Assembly (NCBI GenBank): GCA_004558975.1 | Contig: SFZB01000011.1 | Span: forward strand, 1-22,556 | Origin: a bacterium | Lineage (GTDB): Bacteria; Bacillota; Clostridia; Oscillospirales; CAG-272 | Direction: 5' to 3' | Length of the DNA: 22,556 nucleotides | Part shown: positions 22,356-22,556 of the stretch, in pieces | How positions within the stretch are numbered: position 1 is the stretch's first letter | How the letters are laid out: every line of letters begins with the position of its first letter | Made by a program: the position numbers and the translations under genes | Notes under the pieces: model-generated | Database searches by the model: none | Told to the model about the DNA's origin: nothing | The model's input: the letters and a program-made list of their open reading frames with translations, nothing else

Positions 22356-22384
22356 TTTACAAACCGTCATTCCTGTGTTATAAT
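22356..22384 (+). promoter_or_regulatory. rpsO promoter
   Basis: TTTACA (22356-22361), a 17-nt spacer and a perfect TATAAT (22379-22384). The preceding 22206-22355 contains no gene and no convincing terminator for pgsA. Confidence 0.82.
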
Positions 22385-22417
22385 AACCCTCGGTTTCCCC
22401 ACCGCGGACTTTGGCGT

Positions 22418-22480
22418 CACCTGCCGGGCCGGCGATGCGGGTGTCATAAAATACGGTGCTTTTCGCATCGGGAAAGGTGA
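22418..22480 (+). promoter_or_regulatory. structured rpsO leader, candidate S15 autoregulation site
   Basis: Two hairpins compete. CACCTGC (22418-22424) pairs with GCGGGTG (22437-22443), with GCCG-GGC-CGGC inside. Alternatively CGATGCG (22433-22439) pairs with CGCATCG (22464-22470). They share 22437-22439, so only one can form fully; the second ends one base before the GGAAAGGTGA ribosome-binding site. Ribosomal protein S15 represses its own translation through the rpsO leader in several bacteria, including Bacillaceae. The match to any described S15 leader class was not tested. Confidence 0.5.
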
Positions 22481-22485
22481 ATACG

Positions 22486-22556
22486 ATGGATAAGGAACGC
22501 AAATCGCAGATTATCGCGGAGAACCGTACCGCTGAGAACGATACCGGCTCGCCCGA
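22486..22556 (+). CDS. rpsO: ribosomal protein S15, N-terminal part
   Basis: Twenty-three codons are present before the window ends: MDKERKSQIIAENRT, then AENDTGSP. This matches the S15 start pattern (xKExKxxIIxxxxxxExDTGSPEVQ). S15 binds 16S rRNA helices 20-22 early in 30S assembly. AAAGGTG lies 6 nt before the ATG, and the gene has its own promoter and leader. Residues 13-18 (NRTAEN) differ from the more usual 'YxRHEG' of the family. Confidence 0.88.
   Translation, partial: MDKERKSQIIAENRTAENDTGSP

Noticed and set aside
1..22556. CRISPR array, insertion sequence or transposase
   Set aside because: No regularly spaced direct repeats and no DDE, HUH or serine-recombinase protein patterns were seen on either strand.

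Overview
The window is high-GC bacterial DNA (about 65% by eye). Its housekeeping genes point to a Clostridia-class Firmicute, perhaps near the Oscillospirales or Christensenellales. The evidence is a DUF5685 gene next to a Cys-tailed DnaJ gene, then an ECF-like membrane protein, rimO, pgsA and the first codons of rpsO. Shine-Dalgarno sites are Firmicute-like AAGGAGG variants and the promoters are sigma-A type. The genus cannot be named from sequence alone.

Positions 94-14443 are a compact phage-derived locus with podovirus (P22/T7-like) logic. At the left, a LexA-fold XRE repressor (minus strand) diverges from a short early operon (plus strand, 929-1841). That operon encodes a small coiled-coil protein, a DUF6291 protein and a probable sigma-region-4-like regulator with no canonical start codon. 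A long minus-strand late operon runs from 14443 down to 2216: small terminase, large terminase, portal, a 249-aa protein that overlaps the portal gene out of frame, a 43-aa basic protein, scaffold-like protein, decoration-like protein, major capsid protein, head-tail adaptor-like protein, a 915-aa nozzle (P22 gp10/T7 gp12-like) with an inserted BspA-type leucine-rich-repeat domain, and three membrane proteins. The early and late operons converge on three strong stem-loops at 1876-2100. No integrase, replication gene, lysin, tail fibre or spike is recognisable here. The locus is therefore either a prophage whose remainder lies left of base 1, or a reduced or domesticated capsid-forming element.

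Positions 14444-14949 are a non-coding junction with a 15-bp bidirectional terminator, a perfect 11-bp inverted repeat and a second terminator. Then come two minus-strand genes: a cytoplasmic SGNH/sialate O-acetylesterase-like protein (14950-16272) and a DEDDh exonuclease with a zinc-ribbon tail (16357-17346). A 485-nt divergent intergenic region holds a strong promoter for each side and a long pyrimidine tract with a canonical G-quadruplex motif on the minus strand.

Positions 17833-22556 are plus-strand chromosome: DUF5685 protein, DnaJ-domain protein, six-helix membrane protein, RimO, a repeat-rich intergenic spacer, PgsA, and the promoter, structured leader and first 23 codons of rpsO.

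The items most worth attention are: the minimal podovirus-like locus itself; the LRR domain inside the nozzle protein; the repressor that has lost both autoproteolysis residues; the three membrane proteins in the place of ejection proteins; the zinc-knuckle insertion in the portal; and the mutually exclusive hairpins ahead of rpsO.
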